A stretch of 64,000 bases of DNA from Filosporella fistucella (Eukaryota; Ascomycota; Leotiomycetes; Helotiales). The stretch spans positions 868,001-932,000 of the forward strand of contig JAQJZZ010000021.1 in NCBI GenBank assembly GCA_030077755.1, given 5' to 3'. Shown here piece after piece: positions 12,672-23,795 of this stretch; within the stretch, counting starts at the first letter, position 1, and each line of letters begins with the position of its first letter. The notes under the pieces are model-generated. The model was not told where the DNA came from. It was given only the letters and a program-made list of their open reading frames with translations, and did no database searches. A program made the position numbers and the translations under genes.

Positions 12672-14012
12672 CTACTCCACTCTCAAAATCCAACCATTAT
12701 CTTCCCGCTCATTCTTACCATTCAAACCTCCCCATAGTACTATGCTACTAACATCCAAATCTCCCAAGGTTGAGCTGGCGAACCATCCTCGTTCTCCTGG
12801 ACCAGGGCTATGGACACCCTTTCCTTCAACTGCTTCAGCATCTGCTACTTGCATTTGACTCCATAGTCCCTCTCCAGTCTCCCGACCAAGAGCTTGCCAT
12901 GTTGCATCTTTGAAAGAAGCACCCGTCATCCCTCGAGGAGGACATTGGAAAGTCCAAACATCGCCCCAGAATTTTCCAGCTCCGTCATGACCTTGACTGC
13001 TAGGATCCCGTTCTCCAAGAAGTAGGACCAGGTACTCTCTCCCCATGCCGGTTGTAATAGCTTGTAGACCAGCTACACTTCTGTTACCTGGGGAAACCAT
13101 GTCTTCTTCTTGGAAGTTCAATGTCTCCCATGTGCCTTTGGCAACAATCCCAATCTCCTCAAGTGCGCTTTGGTCATTGAATGTCTGCAGCCCAAGCTCC
13201 AAAATATCCAATTGACCTCCCTCCTCCCCTGTACCATTGAATCCACCATATCTGTAAATACGATTCTTCGATACCGCAATAGCTGTTCCACCTCTCAGGT
13301 TTCCTGGAGCGGTAGGGAATTCTTTCCAAGTACGACTTCGCACATCGAATCCCCAAAGATCGTTTGTTCGGCCACTTGCAGGGCATCCTGCATGCACAAA
13401 AAAGGTTCCATAACCACCTTTCTCTTCATCCGTTTGTGCCCCTTCTGCAATCGTTCCAGCTTTTGGTTCCTCAGTAGCATTGTTGATTTGAACATTCTTC
13501 ATATTGGAAGGCTCCGGTTTCTCAATTGCAACACTGCTGTGGTAAGATCTTGTTTCTGGATATGGTGTACCAGCAGCTGGATCAAGATAACTCCAAGAAT
13601 CTGTACGTGTATCATAGATCCAAATTCTTCCTTTCTCCTCTAGAGGTTTCATATCTTTTCCTCCTCTACCACCATATACAAATATGCGCTCTCCAATAAC
13701 GGCAGCTGTATGTCCAACCCTCTTCTCGGGTACCTCTCCTCCAGATACCTCGGGTCTGGCAGGCACAGTCTTATAATCGGCAGAGGAAAGGGCATCGTAT
13801 GGAAGAGTAATGATATGCATATCATTGTCGACAGGTTCTCTTGGATTGATCTCTCCTCCGAAAATATACGCTCGACCTGCGATGACAGAGAGAGAATGGG
13901 AGGAGCGGGGTAGTGGGGTGGTATCGATTCGTTCCCATCTCGCCTTCACAGGATGTGTAGGTTGGAAAAGACCTTTGACTGCTGCTGTAGCTGTAGCTGC
14001 TATTTCCATCAT
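12672..14012 (-). CDS. kelch-repeat beta-propeller protein
   Basis: A single-exon frame of 446 residues. Kelch-type blades recur: 'R..HS...I.GRAYIFGGE' near residues 36-54, 'KRVGHTAAVIGERIFVYGGRGG' near 95-117, 'PETRSYHSSVAI' near 148-160, a 'YGTFFVHAGC' turn near 200-210, and 'RGGTAIAVSKNRIYRYGGFNGTG' near 240-262. These carry the Gly-Gly and Tyr/Trp spacing of kelch motifs and fit a five- or six-bladed propeller. There is no galactose-oxidase catalytic Cys-Tyr pair, no BTB domain and no signal peptide. Such proteins are generally binding scaffolds, and the partner is unknown. The gene is divergent from the OMA1 gene with about 310 bp between the starts. The first codons carry two ATGs in a row; the first was taken. 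Confidence 0.85.
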   Translation of the reverse strand: MMEIAATATAAVKGLFQPTHPVKARWERIDTTPLPRSSHSLSVIAGRAYIFGGEINPREPVDNDMHIITLPYDALSSADYKTVPARPEVSGGEVPEKRVGHTAAVIGERIFVYGGRGGKDMKPLEEKGRIWIYDTRTDSWSYLDPAAGTPYPETRSYHSSVAIEKPEPSNMKNVQINNATEEPKAGTIAEGAQTDEEKGGYGTFFVHAGCPASGRTNDLWGFDVRSRTWKEFPTAPGNLRGGTAIAVSKNRIYRYGGFNGTGEEGGQLDILELGLQTFNDQSALEEIGIVAKGTWETLNFQEEDMVSPGNRSVAGLQAITTGMGREYLVLLLGERDPSSQGHDGAGKFWGDVWTFQCPPRGMTGASFKDATWQALGRETGEGLWSQMQVADAEAVEGKGVHSPGPGERGWFASSTLGDLDVSSIVLWGGLNGKNEREDNGWILRVE

Positions 14013-14322
14013 CTTCGCGGTGTTTTGTGATTAAGAATTAATAGAATCGATGGGTTGTCTGATTTTATAAATGAAGAATCGAATGTTGGGAGCAATGAAG
14101 AGACATCCTTGAAACACCTTGATGGGTGGTCTGAGGGGTTACGGCGACGACGTCAATTACAGGGGCAAGAGGTGTTGGATCAGCGGGGTGACAGCCTGTA
14201 TTTTAGTGATTGGTTGGCCTCGTTCCGAAGGCCTGCAGGGAAGGCTGACACCGATTGCGACTTCAACCGTGAACTTTGAACATTTCTTCTCCAACCCAGA
14301 CTTGGTCATCACACTTAAGGCC
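14013..14322. promoter_or_regulatory. shared divergent promoter region, kelch gene / OMA1 gene
   Basis: About 310 bp separates the two start codons, so both promoters must lie here. A TATA-like TTTATAAA sits at about 14064-14071. In-frame upstream ATGs exist on the OMA1 side (from about 14119), but the conserved presequence begins only at 14323. Confidence 0.5.
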
Positions 14323-15625
14323 ATGTTCCCTCGAACGATATTTCGCTCAATAAGAGCTTCATTACGACCAATACAGACACCTATTCCACGATATTCGCTG
14401 CAGAAATTTCTGTCTACTCGATCTCTCTCAGCACCCTCACAAATTCCCCGAACGTTCCCTCGAGTCTCTAATAAACGCAGTCAGCTCCCATTTTTCAGCC
14501 AAAGCAGAAACGCATCCGGCTTCCCAGGTGGCAGACGCCCTCCTCGAATCCATTACAGATTCGATCCCGAGCATGCCAGGAATGCCAAACCTTTAATCAC
14601 GTCCGAGCAAATTATATACGCTTGGCGGCATCCATCCACGAAATGGATTATTTTTGTAATAGGGAGCGGGTCTACGATATTCTATGTTACGCATTTGGAA
14701 GAGGTGCCTGTATCTGGGAGGAAACGATTCATTTGTTACAGTGATGCGACAATAGAGAGGGAAGGAGAGCGAGCATATAATATGATCATGCAGGAGAACG
14801 GGGCTGCTATTTTGCCTGCTTGGTCGTGGCAGGTGAAGATGGTAAAGAGAGTTATGGAGAAACTTATTCCTGCTAGTGGGTTGGAACATGTTAATTGGGA
14901 GGTGCATGTTATTAATTCTAATGGTTTGTTCCCTTCATGACGCAGGTTGAGCAGCGACTGACATTGTATTTTCAGAACGAAACGCTTTCGTTATCCCCGG
15001 TGGGAAAGTTTTTGTCTACACTGGTATATTCGACATAGCAAATACAGACGACAGACTAGCCGCCATTCTCGGACACGAAATCGCACACAATCTAGCACGC
15101 CATGCCAATGAAAGTATGAGCGGAGTAGCTATTCTTGAACCATTACGTTGGCTGTTTGTCTATCTGGATGCCACAGGAATTACATTGGGATTAGGTCGAT
15201 ATGTGGGTGAAATGCTATTAGATTTTGGGATTATGAGACGAGCGAGTAGGAAACAAGAGAGTGAGGCTGATTATATCGGACTTATGATGATGGCGAAGAG
15301 TTGTTATGATCCAGGGCAGGCCGTGACTGTATGGGAGAGAATGGAAAAGGCGAATACGGATCAGAATATGCCTGAGTGGATGTCTACTCATCCTTCTGTA
15401 CGTTCTTTTCTCTCATTTTGATTTCCCTCCTATCTTGATACAGAAGAATGCTGCTAACAACCCCAGAACTCAAGCCGGATAACGACAATGCAGCAATGGC
15501 TACCTAAAGCCGAGGAAGCAAGGAACGAGAGCGAATGTGCTGTGACATTAGGCTACTCACAAGATTTCCGTCATGCTGTAGGAGGGATGGAGGGGATGGG
15601 AGTCTTTAGTGGGTTCTTTAAATGA
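14323..15625 (+). CDS. OMA1: mitochondrial M48 metalloprotease OMA1
   Basis: Three exons, 14323-14923, 14976-15397 and 15467-15625, give 393 residues. The first 60 residues are rich in Arg/Ser and lack acid residues, a matrix-targeting presequence. A hydrophobic segment at about 107-124 is the inner-membrane anchor. The zinc motif HEIAH is at 234-238 and the third ligand lies in the ESEAD motif (Glu295, ExxxD form). The 'VINSxERNAFVIPGGKVFVYTG' block spans the first splice junction and confirms it. OMA1 is the stress-activated ATP-independent protease of the inner membrane that acts on misfolded membrane proteins and, in animals, on OPA1. Length and motif order match fungal Oma1. The start was chosen over an upstream in-frame ATG because the presequence begins here. 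Confidence 0.93.
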
Positions 15626-17058
15626 TGGTACGAAGAGCGACATTTTTGTGAGCGAGGTGTTTGGCGTTCATGGGTAGATGGAGGGAATGAGACGCTGCTC
15701 AATACTATACCTGGCTTCGGCCGATTACTCCACCGTATTTCTCTCTGATCTGTATCCGTTGGGCTGTCATGGAAGGTGACTGTCTCTTCTACTATTCTTG
15801 CCGCTGCTAGGTCACATGGAAGTCCTGTTCCAAACATTTACTGGTCCTAATCGCCGAAAAATTTGACCGTACTTCGATGGTCGATTCGATGGCCTTTGGT
15901 CGAAATGGAAGGGAGGCCATATTGAAAGTCTGAGATGGATAATTGTCCATAGCTATGAATATAACCTCAATATATCTCATAGATTTAAAGAAGAATATTA
16001 AACGGGGAATCGGACTCATGAGACATAGCTCTCTCTATATATCTCTGCGATGAGGTAAACTTGATTTCGGACTGACAACGGGAGCTAAACAGAATCTGGA
16101 TAAACCATCACATCGGTGCCAAGTTTTGGAAAGACTTTGAATGTCATTTAGCTATGCTTAATCTGGCTAAATATTGCCTATTCAGAGGTTTACGGAGACT
16201 TTTAGTCCCCTCGGATCCAAAGGTACGTTTAAACCTGGGATGAGGCTGAAGTAAAAGTGGATAGTGTATACACATTTTGAGGAGATGCATCGATATATAA
16301 CGCATGAAAAGAGAAAGGTAATACTTCTAATAAGAGTGCAAGACAGAGGATTGCGAACTAATGATTCATCTCAGGGGCCTGTGCAGCTGATTTGCTATAA
16401 CAAGGCAACTCCCTGACGATTTAACTAGGTACGACTCAACACACCGCCTGGAAACGCTTGCCTGTGATGTCTACTTCACAAATGAGGTATATACCCCCTC
16501 TTTTGTGATATATAGTTTTGTAGGGAATAAGTAAGGGGATTGTTATACGGTATCTTTGTGATTAAGGGATATTATTGATGGATATATGCGATGGTGGTGC
16601 ATTTCTACTCGCGTGTGATTAGGTACTTGCGGGCGACGAAATATCACTAGGAAGCTAGGGGCTAACGTTATTGAAGGTTTGATTTTGTATTAGAGAGCTG
16701 ACAGCTATCCTCATATACCGAAGCTATCTATGTATACAAGAAGCGGTGATGGTTTATCCTTCTTCTCTCTTCAAATCTTTCTCGCTCACATAGTTGTTCC
16801 TCGTATATATTCTTGATTTCCAATTTCTGCCTGCGAGCCAAACATTGAGCCCAATAATGAGCTGCCGTCTTCTTTCGGTGAACTGTTCAATCTGCCAGTG
16901 TATATCCGTCTTCATATAAATATAGAAATAGAACGAAATGGCAGATACATAAATGACAGACATAAAAATGCAGTTCCCAGCCAGTACGCCAACGCCACGC
17001 TCGCTATATATATATAATCCAAACTCCAAATAAAAACCGCGATGTAAATGGTAAAACG
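15626..17058. other. 1.4-kb intergenic region between convergent genes
   Basis: Lies between the 3' ends of OMA1 (+) and the coiled-coil orphan (-). Small frames at 15571-15837 and 16754-17029 show no conserved motif. AT-rich stretches with TATATATA near 17005-17015 are probably 3'-UTR or spacer sequence. Confidence 0.4.
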
Positions 17059-19836
17059 TTATACAATCTCGCCCATCTCTTCATCAACATGTATTCTAAA
17101 CCCAGCTTTCGCAGTGCCTCCGAATGAAGTGGTATGTATGTGCTGTTGTAGAGGTGGTTGAGTACTAGGATACTCACTTGGGCAACTGCTTTCACTTCCA
17201 CCGTCGAATTCCTGCCCCTCTACCACATCGCCGATAGTAGTTGTTCGTGCAACCAAATTCTCCTCTACTCCCTCCCATTCCCCTTCTTCCAATTCTTGAC
17301 CTAGGATCTCACTCCCTTCCGTGACGAAATCAGAAAGAGCGTGATCTTCTCCTTGATCTTGTTCATCATCTTCGTCTTCGTAAACCTCAACTCGATCTCG
17401 CTCGATGTAAGGTGCGTTACTGAATGGCGTAGCGTATGCGAAAGGAGTGAGTCCCCTTTTAGGTTGGCCCTCTTCGTTCATGAGTGGGTAAGGACTAGGT
17501 GGCCCGACAGACCAGCGAGGTGTATCTTTCGCTCTTGGGTATGAAGGGGAGCGAGAGATACGACGACGTTTGAGTGTTGCGCTTAGATTTGGTGCAGAAG
17601 GGGCACGGGAAGGCGATGAGAGAGGAGATGGACGACGTTTTGCGGATTGAGATGATTTGATTGGGACTGTAGGGAGAGAGGTGGTGCGGATATGGACTGG
17701 TCGAAAGGGATGACGGTCTGTGAGTGGAGAGAGAGGTGGGCCGGTTGGGGCGATTGAGGTGGGTGTTGTAGATGCGTTTGGTGATACAGCAGCAGATGAA
17801 AAATGATCCGAAGGAGATGCAGGCTCGTCATGAGCGATTGAGCGAATACTGAGAGAAGAGATTTGGGATGCAAATGATGAATGGATACTAGAGTGGGGAT
17901 CGAGACGCTCGTCGTATTCCCAACATGGTTCTTGGGCGTCGGCTTCAGGAGTGGAGGTTGTGTTTGAAGGATATATGCGTGGAAGGAGTCGTAACTTGGC
18001 CCAAGTCCAGGATGAAGGATTTGGAGAGAGGTGTTGGATATAACTATCTCTCTGGGTGACGTAGAGACGTCTAGTCCCAGAATGGCGCATCGCTACGCTG
18101 GACGAGAGGAACGGTACGGTCCAGAGTGCAGGAGTGATCATCTCCGCTGGATTCAGAAAGCGTAGACAACCATCTTTATGCAATTTTCTGAGAGGAATCC
18201 AAGAAGATGATAGACCAATATAAGTCTTCAGCGATGGTGGAACCGTCCCGAAATTCTCATCCTCATGCTGAGTATATGGATCCTCGGTCAACAGATCAGG
18301 CAAATCCCCAAAGGCAGTCATCATAGCAGCCTGAACATCTCTGGCATCAGGTCCAAATATTTGTATCTTTCGTACCAACCCTCGGCTCCTCAATCGCTCG
18401 TCAACTCTACTACGGAGACCACAAGCTTTGGCCATCAACCAAGCCTGATCTTCCTGATCACCAAGATCCGTGGCAGATCTCTCCCAAGCCGCAGTTTGGT
18501 CATGCGCAGTAAGACAAGCTTGTACCATGGCCAAGGAGTGCTGCGTTTGTGTCCAGTCATCTGTAGCCGTGCTTGGGTGTCGTGATCGTTGACTCATATG
18601 GTGCGAAGACCAGATACCCATCAACTCATGACCGAAAGGTAAGAATACAACCTCTACTTCCCAAGGCCGAGTATACGATGGTAAGGCAGAAGCTTGTAAT
18701 TCAGCCACTTGAGCTTCGAGAGCTTCAACGCGAGAAGCATCTATCCGGTCTAGAGCCGAAGATATCATCGCTGATGAAGTGACAGATAAGAATGAGCCAT
18801 CATTATGTCGACTGCTCACGGTGCTGGTATCATTGAGGGCTTGAGCCTTCTCAACATCAACGACTCTTTCTTCCAATTCTCCAATCCGTGTTTCAAGTCG
18901 ATCATCAGCCTCCTGGAGATCCTCGATGTGGGGATTTGAGAATGAAGCATTCTCAAGGTGGTCTAGTCGACGTTCATGATTTTGAATTTTATTTGGATAC
19001 TCTGCAAGTTGACCAACGATATATTTGAGCCTGGGAATGAGTTTTCCTGTGGAATCGAATGAAGGAGGGGACTCCATGTCTCCGGAACCGGACTGCTTGA
19101 TATGAACACTGCTACCCGCGGAAGTCGGTCTCAAGGCAACGGAATTCTGAGTCACAGTACGGTCTGCGATTCTCTCTAGGGCATTCTGCACACCAGCGAT
19201 GTTCTGATCAAATTCGGCAGCTGGATCCTGAGAGGCATGTTGACTTGGTGTTGCAATATCTGTAAGGCTTTGTTGACCATTGGTATCATCATATATCTGC
19301 ATCGACTTCTCAGTCTGTACAGGTTTTGATGTCTCAGGAGTTGGAATATGGCTCAGTGTATGCAACCCTAAGCCTCGAAATGGCCGATAATAAGCAGACT
19401 GGCTTCCAGAAGTTATAGATCCATTATCAGATGGCAGCAGACATTGTGATGGAATCGCAGGCAATCCAAAGCTCCCACCAGTATTGACATATTGACCCCA
19501 CTGCATCGTATCCGGAATACTCTCTCGTCGAGGCTCTTGTCTCGGCCTAGGTGTATTCGGAATCGTCGTACCCGTAGCCTCCACCATCTCCACATCCCTT
19601 TCTACTACCTCCTCCCTCACACTCCTTTTCTCTCCCTCATCATGGAAACAAGCATGATGCTCACACATACAAAACCCACTCTTTCCATCCTGCGATCCCT
19701 TATGCCAAAAACGTCTGCATCCACATACAGGCGCATTCGCACCAGCACTCAAATTTGAATAATTGCATCGCCCAGCAGGCAGCCGTTCTTCATTCACATA
19801 GCTGGATGGAGTATTGGGATGTGTTCTCGCAGCCAT
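17059..19836 (-). CDS. 925-residue protein with N-terminal Cys/His cluster and coiled coil, function unknown
   Basis: A long uninterrupted frame. Residues 24-65 form a compact Cys/His cluster (C24, C38, C40, H45, C56, C58, H60, H61, C63, H65), which looks like a small zinc-binding module. Residues ~270-345 and ~360-385 have heptad-like Leu/Ile/Glu spacing, as in coiled coils. A folded Trp-rich middle region (~390-640) includes W-P-L-like segments and conserved-looking 'WTQTQHSLAMVQACL' helices. The C-terminal third is Ser/Pro-rich with basic KRR motifs (possible nuclear signals) and an acidic stretch near 835-850. I do not recognise a named family; a nuclear protein is inference from the basic motifs only. 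It is convergent with OMA1. Codon use looks normal and no intron is needed. Confidence 0.75.
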   Translation of the reverse strand: MAARTHPNTPSSYVNEERLPAGRCNYSNLSAGANAPVCGCRRFWHKGSQDGKSGFCMCEHHACFHDEGEKRSVREEVVERDVEMVEATGTTIPNTPRPRQEPRRESIPDTMQWGQYVNTGGSFGLPAIPSQCLLPSDNGSITSGSQSAYYRPFRGLGLHTLSHIPTPETSKPVQTEKSMQIYDDTNGQQSLTDIATPSQHASQDPAAEFDQNIAGVQNALERIADRTVTQNSVALRPTSAGSSVHIKQSGSGDMESPPSFDSTGKLIPRLKYIVGQLAEYPNKIQNHERRLDHLENASFSNPHIEDLQEADDRLETRIGELEERVVDVEKAQALNDTSTVSSRHNDGSFLSVTSSAMISSALDRIDASRVEALEAQVAELQASALPSYTRPWEVEVVFLPFGHELMGIWSSHHMSQRSRHPSTATDDWTQTQHSLAMVQACLTAHDQTAAWERSATDLGDQEDQAWLMAKACGLRSRVDERLRSRGLVRKIQIFGPDARDVQAAMMTAFGDLPDLLTEDPYTQHEDENFGTVPPSLKTYIGLSSSWIPLRKLHKDGCLRFLNPAEMITPALWTVPFLSSSVAMRHSGTRRLYVTQRDSYIQHLSPNPSSWTWAKLRLLPRIYPSNTTSTPEADAQEPCWEYDERLDPHSSIHSSFASQISSLSIRSIAHDEPASPSDHFSSAAVSPNASTTPTSIAPTGPPLSPLTDRHPFRPVHIRTTSLPTVPIKSSQSAKRRPSPLSSPSRAPSAPNLSATLKRRRISRSPSYPRAKDTPRWSVGPPSPYPLMNEEGQPKRGLTPFAYATPFSNAPYIERDRVEVYEDEDDEQDQGEDHALSDFVTEGSEILGQELEEGEWEGVEENLVARTTTIGDVVEGQEFDGGSESSCPSEYPSTQPPLQQHIHTTSFGGTAKAGFRIHVDEEMGEIV

Positions 19837-21445
19837 AGAGATCGCAGAGGGAAGTCTGCGACAGATAAACTGGCATTGGGTGCTCGGCGGCTAAGCAGAG
19901 CAATTCGAATCCCATTGATCGCGGGGTATCAGAGGGAGGAATTATCGCAGTGTGATAATTATTGATGGGATTGATAGAGCAGGATAGAAGACGCGTCGCA
20001 ATAGATATTGGGTATGCAATACTGATGCTATCAGCATGGAAATCGCAGTTGAGGCCTCATATTCACGAAAATTCACGCGGGGCCGCAGAAGCACTGACCT
20101 CTTTACATTGGCACAATATATCTGCTCTAGGGCCGCAGATGAGGTCGAAGGAAAAGAAATTCGTAAATCGTGGAGCAGGCAATGGGGGATTTGTATTGGA
20201 TTGGATTGTATTTGTATGTATGGATAAGAGAAAGAAAAGAAATGGATGGGAGAGATAGGTAAGGTCGAGCAGGCACTCACGCACTCGTGCTCGCGACGCC
20301 TTGCAGCAGTTTGGCCGTGGGGAAAGTTGGAGAGACAGATAAAAAGGCAAGGCAAGCCAGCATACAGGCCAATCCGAGCTGCACAATCGAGATGTGACTC
20401 TTCACAACCCACCTGAGAAGATAGTCGACCTATCACCGGGCTCTATTGGATTCGTTTATGCTTCAAAGTGGAGAAACAGTGCTGTTTTAAAAGCACATGC
20501 AGACGTGCCTCTCACGCGAGGCATCAAAGCGGAAGACTCGAAACGTGCCGTCCCGCTGCCTTAACGCTTGATTGGTGGAGAGGAAGAGGATTCGTGCGTC
20601 TGGTGCATTCGTCAATACCTTGCCTTGATGACGAGTATATCATGTGTGAACTGCCTCGTTTGTTGCCTGCAAGGCTATATATCACAAAAGATGGGGGTAT
20701 GAGTCTAAGCTATGCCTTGTTTAATATAGTCATTAGGAGTTGGGCACAGTTTGTTAACTGACATGTGGAACTCGTAATGAGCTTGCCTGGTTATCACAAC
20801 TGAAGTGATGGTTCGCAATTGTACTTTCTTGGTTCAAAAGTCTTACTGCATTGCAATTGTCTATTCGAGGTTGTGCACATTCTTGCTCGGATTATCAAAT
20901 ACCTGCGGTCTTAGTCCATCCAAGTTCTATGTGCACTATTTGGAAGGACAAAATATCCGAGTGGAATTTCTGGCTCAATTCTGGCTCAATCTATCTCAAT
21001 ATATATTGTCATATTGTGCCTCTGAATCACAGTTCACTCAGCCCTAGGTTCGAGGCCTTAAGATGTTGTGTTATTCATATTAGTCTGGTTCACATTGATC
21101 AACAACTCGTGAATGTGAAGCTGTACTGGGTTTGCTCTCAGGAGTTGTGATTTTAATATCTTGATTCCCAACTTCTACCATCATCTCCATGCTCTAACGA
21201 GTATTCAAGCCTCCTGGCCGTTGCATGTTTCCTTCTTTTACATTTATCGTCAACGTTGACTTTGCAGATTTACCCAGTACCCTTCTACATGCTGTTCAAG
21301 CCAGCCAGCGCTGCATAATCATTTCAGCTATCAACTTTTGAAGACGACAAACAACATTACTCCAGTTGCACAATTTGTTTTTGACGGAGAATCTCCCAAA
21401 ATCCACCCACTGTTCTTAAATTCCGACTATTAATCACAACTCAAA
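19837..21445. other. 1.6-kb intergenic region, promoter of two divergent genes
   Basis: Contains the presumed upstream regions of the 925-residue orphan (-) and the mucin-like membrane protein (+). Several short frames on both strands overlap each other between 19942 and 20761 and show no splice support or motif. A pyrimidine-rich leader precedes the ATG at 21446. Confidence 0.4.
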
Positions 21446-22243
21446 ATGCATTTCTCATATCTTATTCTCCAGCTCTCCGCCATTCTAACTTCTCTCCTCC
21501 TAATCACCCAAGTATTCACATCACCAGTTTACTTTCCACCCCTCAGCCTCTCTTACTCCAATGAGCCCAACGGTAAACCCATTCAAGAACGACAAATCCC
21601 AGCCTTCGACATGTTTACTCCTAAACCGACTACGCCAAAAGCTTCAAATCTGGACCAGCTGGCATCGATGATAGCGACTAAAATTTGGCCAAATCCTGCT
21701 GCTATGGCTATGCCTACTACTTCATCGTCGAGCCAAGTTGATAGGGAGGGACCAAGTGCTGTGACCAAGGAGTTGGGAGGTGGAGAGGCGACGGTTGCTA
21801 TTGTTGATATTACATCCACAACAAGTGCAACACCTTCTTCTCCCTTCGAAACTAGTCCAGCACCAACAAATCCAAATCCAGATCAACATATTCCACCCTC
21901 TGTTACCAGCACTCCTTCTCCCTCTATTCCAGTTATCTCAACTCCTACACCAATCACAAATACAACCACCATAATATTATCCAGCAACACAGCACCCACT
22001 ACATTCGCAGGTCTCCCAGCATGGGGTTGGTTTCTGGTAGCGCTCGGTGTCATCTTACTTAGTTCGGGAATAGGGATTCATCGCTTCGTTAAATTGCGGA
22101 AGGAGAGGAAAGCTGCCAGAGCTGCGGAGGAGGCTGAGAAAGAGAGGAAGGAGAGAGAGGAAGCGGAGAGAGTGGCTGAGGGGAAGAGGATGGGGGTGGA
22201 AGGGGAGGAGAGCGATGCAGAGGAGAGTGATGGGGGAGTGTAG
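21446..22243 (+). CDS. secreted-type single-pass membrane protein with Ser/Thr/Pro ectodomain
   Basis: A single exon of 265 residues. Residues 1-25 are a signal peptide with a hydrophobic core, followed by a Ser/Thr/Pro-rich ectodomain (~26-190) suited to O-glycosylation. One membrane helix lies at about 193-212. A 53-residue cytosolic tail begins with basic RFVKLRKERK, continues as a Glu/Arg/Ala single helix, and ends in acidic ESDAEESDGG, which fits casein-kinase-2-type sites. The layout resembles fungal wall-stress-sensor or mucin-like proteins, but there is no WSC or other named ectodomain. Function is unknown; a type I plasma-membrane protein is inferred from the signal peptide and positive-inside rule. 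Confidence 0.75.
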   Translation: MHFSYLILQLSAILTSLLLITQVFTSPVYFPPLSLSYSNEPNGKPIQERQIPAFDMFTPKPTTPKASNLDQLASMIATKIWPNPAAMAMPTTSSSSQVDREGPSAVTKELGGGEATVAIVDITSTTSATPSSPFETSPAPTNPNPDQHIPPSVTSTPSPSIPVISTPTPITNTTTIILSSNTAPTTFAGLPAWGWFLVALGVILLSSGIGIHRFVKLRKERKAARAAEEAEKERKEREEAERVAEGKRMGVEGEESDAEESDGGV

Positions 22244-22955
22244 AAGAAGTTGAGGAGGGAAAGGGGAAGTGAGGGTATTTGGTAGGTGGATATTGAGGTT
22301 TGAAAGGAGACTTGGGGCCGGAGAGGGGCTGAGAGGTGCGATGGTTTGAGATTCTGAAAAGTTTGATGTATTATTTGCGAAAATAGGTTGAATGATTTAG
22401 GACTTGCTTTAAATACCTTAGCTTCATTATTGTGGAAGCGTTCTCTGTTGTCTCGATAAGCCATTTTTGGATTATAGCATTGGATTCTCTACATGGTGTA
22501 TCCCTTTTATTATTTTTCACCAGTCTTCGAAGCTTCGATATCTTTGTGCTGGTTGATGAATAAGCATGTATCATTCATAGAGCACATATCCATTTGAGAC
22601 TACTGGGCTCAATATTTCTCTGTAGGCGTCTACCTCTGCAGTTGCTATTCAAAGTACTTTATTGCCCTGGTCAAGCTGGGAGTGTGGAGGAGGTGCTCCC
22701 AGTATTGCAGATGATTGATTTTACTACTTGAAATTTTCTTCAAAGTTCCGGAAAGACGCCAATCAATCTTGAACACAACATACAATTTCTTGAAATCTGG
22801 GTTTGGGGAAATCACGATATTGTTGGTATATACGCATTTCGGACCCATCAACTCTGACCTGCTAGATCGTATGTATACGTAGCTAATTTTCAATTTTGTG
22901 AAAGTAGTACACACTTGCTCGTGCCCTTACTAAAACCCATGCAGTTGCCTCCACC
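22244..22955. other. intergenic region
   Basis: 3' flank of the membrane-protein gene and spacer. No supported gene. Further upstream exons of the small five-exon candidate that starts at 22956 cannot be excluded. Confidence 0.35.
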
Positions 22956-23371
22956 ATGTTTAAGGGCCTGAGTAAGTCCAACAACTCAGATTCACTTTGA
23001 TCGAACTCACATTTTGCTAGGTAAAGTATTGAGAAGGGAGGAGTTCTATGGGACATGTTTGTGGACATTGCGCGAGGTCAGTCATGTGCCAAGATTCGAA
23101 GTTGTCTTGTTCTAACATGCCAAAAGATGGCAATGTCAATGATCTTTTGGAACTCTGTTGTAAAAATTATTGGTATGGGCAAAAATTCACGTCGCTGATG
23201 TTGAGTCATGCAGATATTGTTTGTTTCAAGGAACCGATGGACGCAGTGAAAGATGCGATCAACGCCACAGAAAAGCTGACCCGTCCGAACGAACCTTCCA
23301 AACGACGTGAGCGTTCCATTTATTATTTGAAGTGCTTATTTGCTTACATGTTGTTCCAAGGCACTACCTGA
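22956..23371 (+). CDS. possible five-exon microgene encoding 73 residues, unrecognised
   Basis: Five short exons (22956-22971, 23021-23076, 23127-23172, 23214-23306, 23361-23371) can be joined through four GT...AG introns of 49, 50, 41 and 54 nt. Donors read GTAAGT, GTCAGT, GTATGG and GTGAGC; a CTAAC branch site lies upstream of the second acceptor and CTGAT upstream of the third. The phases fit exactly to a stop, giving a product of 73 residues. It starts with a basic stretch (MFKGLSKVLRREEFYG), has a hydrophobic middle with Trp and Ile, and a polar Lys/Arg-rich end. No family is recognised. Four in-frame small introns in 416 bp are unlikely by chance but not impossible, and exons could be missing upstream. 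Confidence 0.4.
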
Positions 23372-23795
23372 ATTCAAGGGGTCTGAGTCTTAACGAGAGC
23401 AGAAATTGCTAAGCAAGCCCGATCCTGAAGGAAGTTGCATCGAGACGCCGACATGAGGACTGGACACGAGAGGATAGCTGAAGACATGGAAGCAGAATGA
23501 CAGGGCGCAATAAACTGCTGATTACTGTTGAGAATCATGCATCAGGAAGTCGAAGGGGGGACACTCACATAGATGCAATTAGAACATTTGCTGCTGACAC
23601 TGATGCCAATAATTTCTCATGTTCCCAAAAAAGTTCTCTGTCAATCTTGTTGACATACATCATTCCCGCTTTGATCCTAACAAACACTTCGAATCAAGGT
23701 ATGTGATTAACCTGATGGATAGCTAATTGATATGATTCAAAGCTTGGCCCATCCTAGGTATAGTACGTCCAAGAGATGACCTCGCAAGAATGATG
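23372..23795. other. intergenic region
   Basis: Spacer between the possible microgene and the 3' end of the caspase-like gene. A 69-codon frame at 23497-23706 has no recognisable feature. Confidence 0.4.

Noticed and set aside
14119..14322. In-frame N-terminal extension of OMA1
   Set aside because: The basic mitochondrial presequence begins at the ATG at 14323; the extension would mask it.
20063..20436. Overlapping frames on the minus strand upstream of the 925-residue orphan
   Set aside because: Two frames overlap with no conserved features; more likely promoter or 5'-UTR sequence.
21050..21062. GGTTCGAGGCC resembling a tRNA B box
   Set aside because: No A box at the right distance and no flanking sequence able to form an acceptor stem or cloverleaf.
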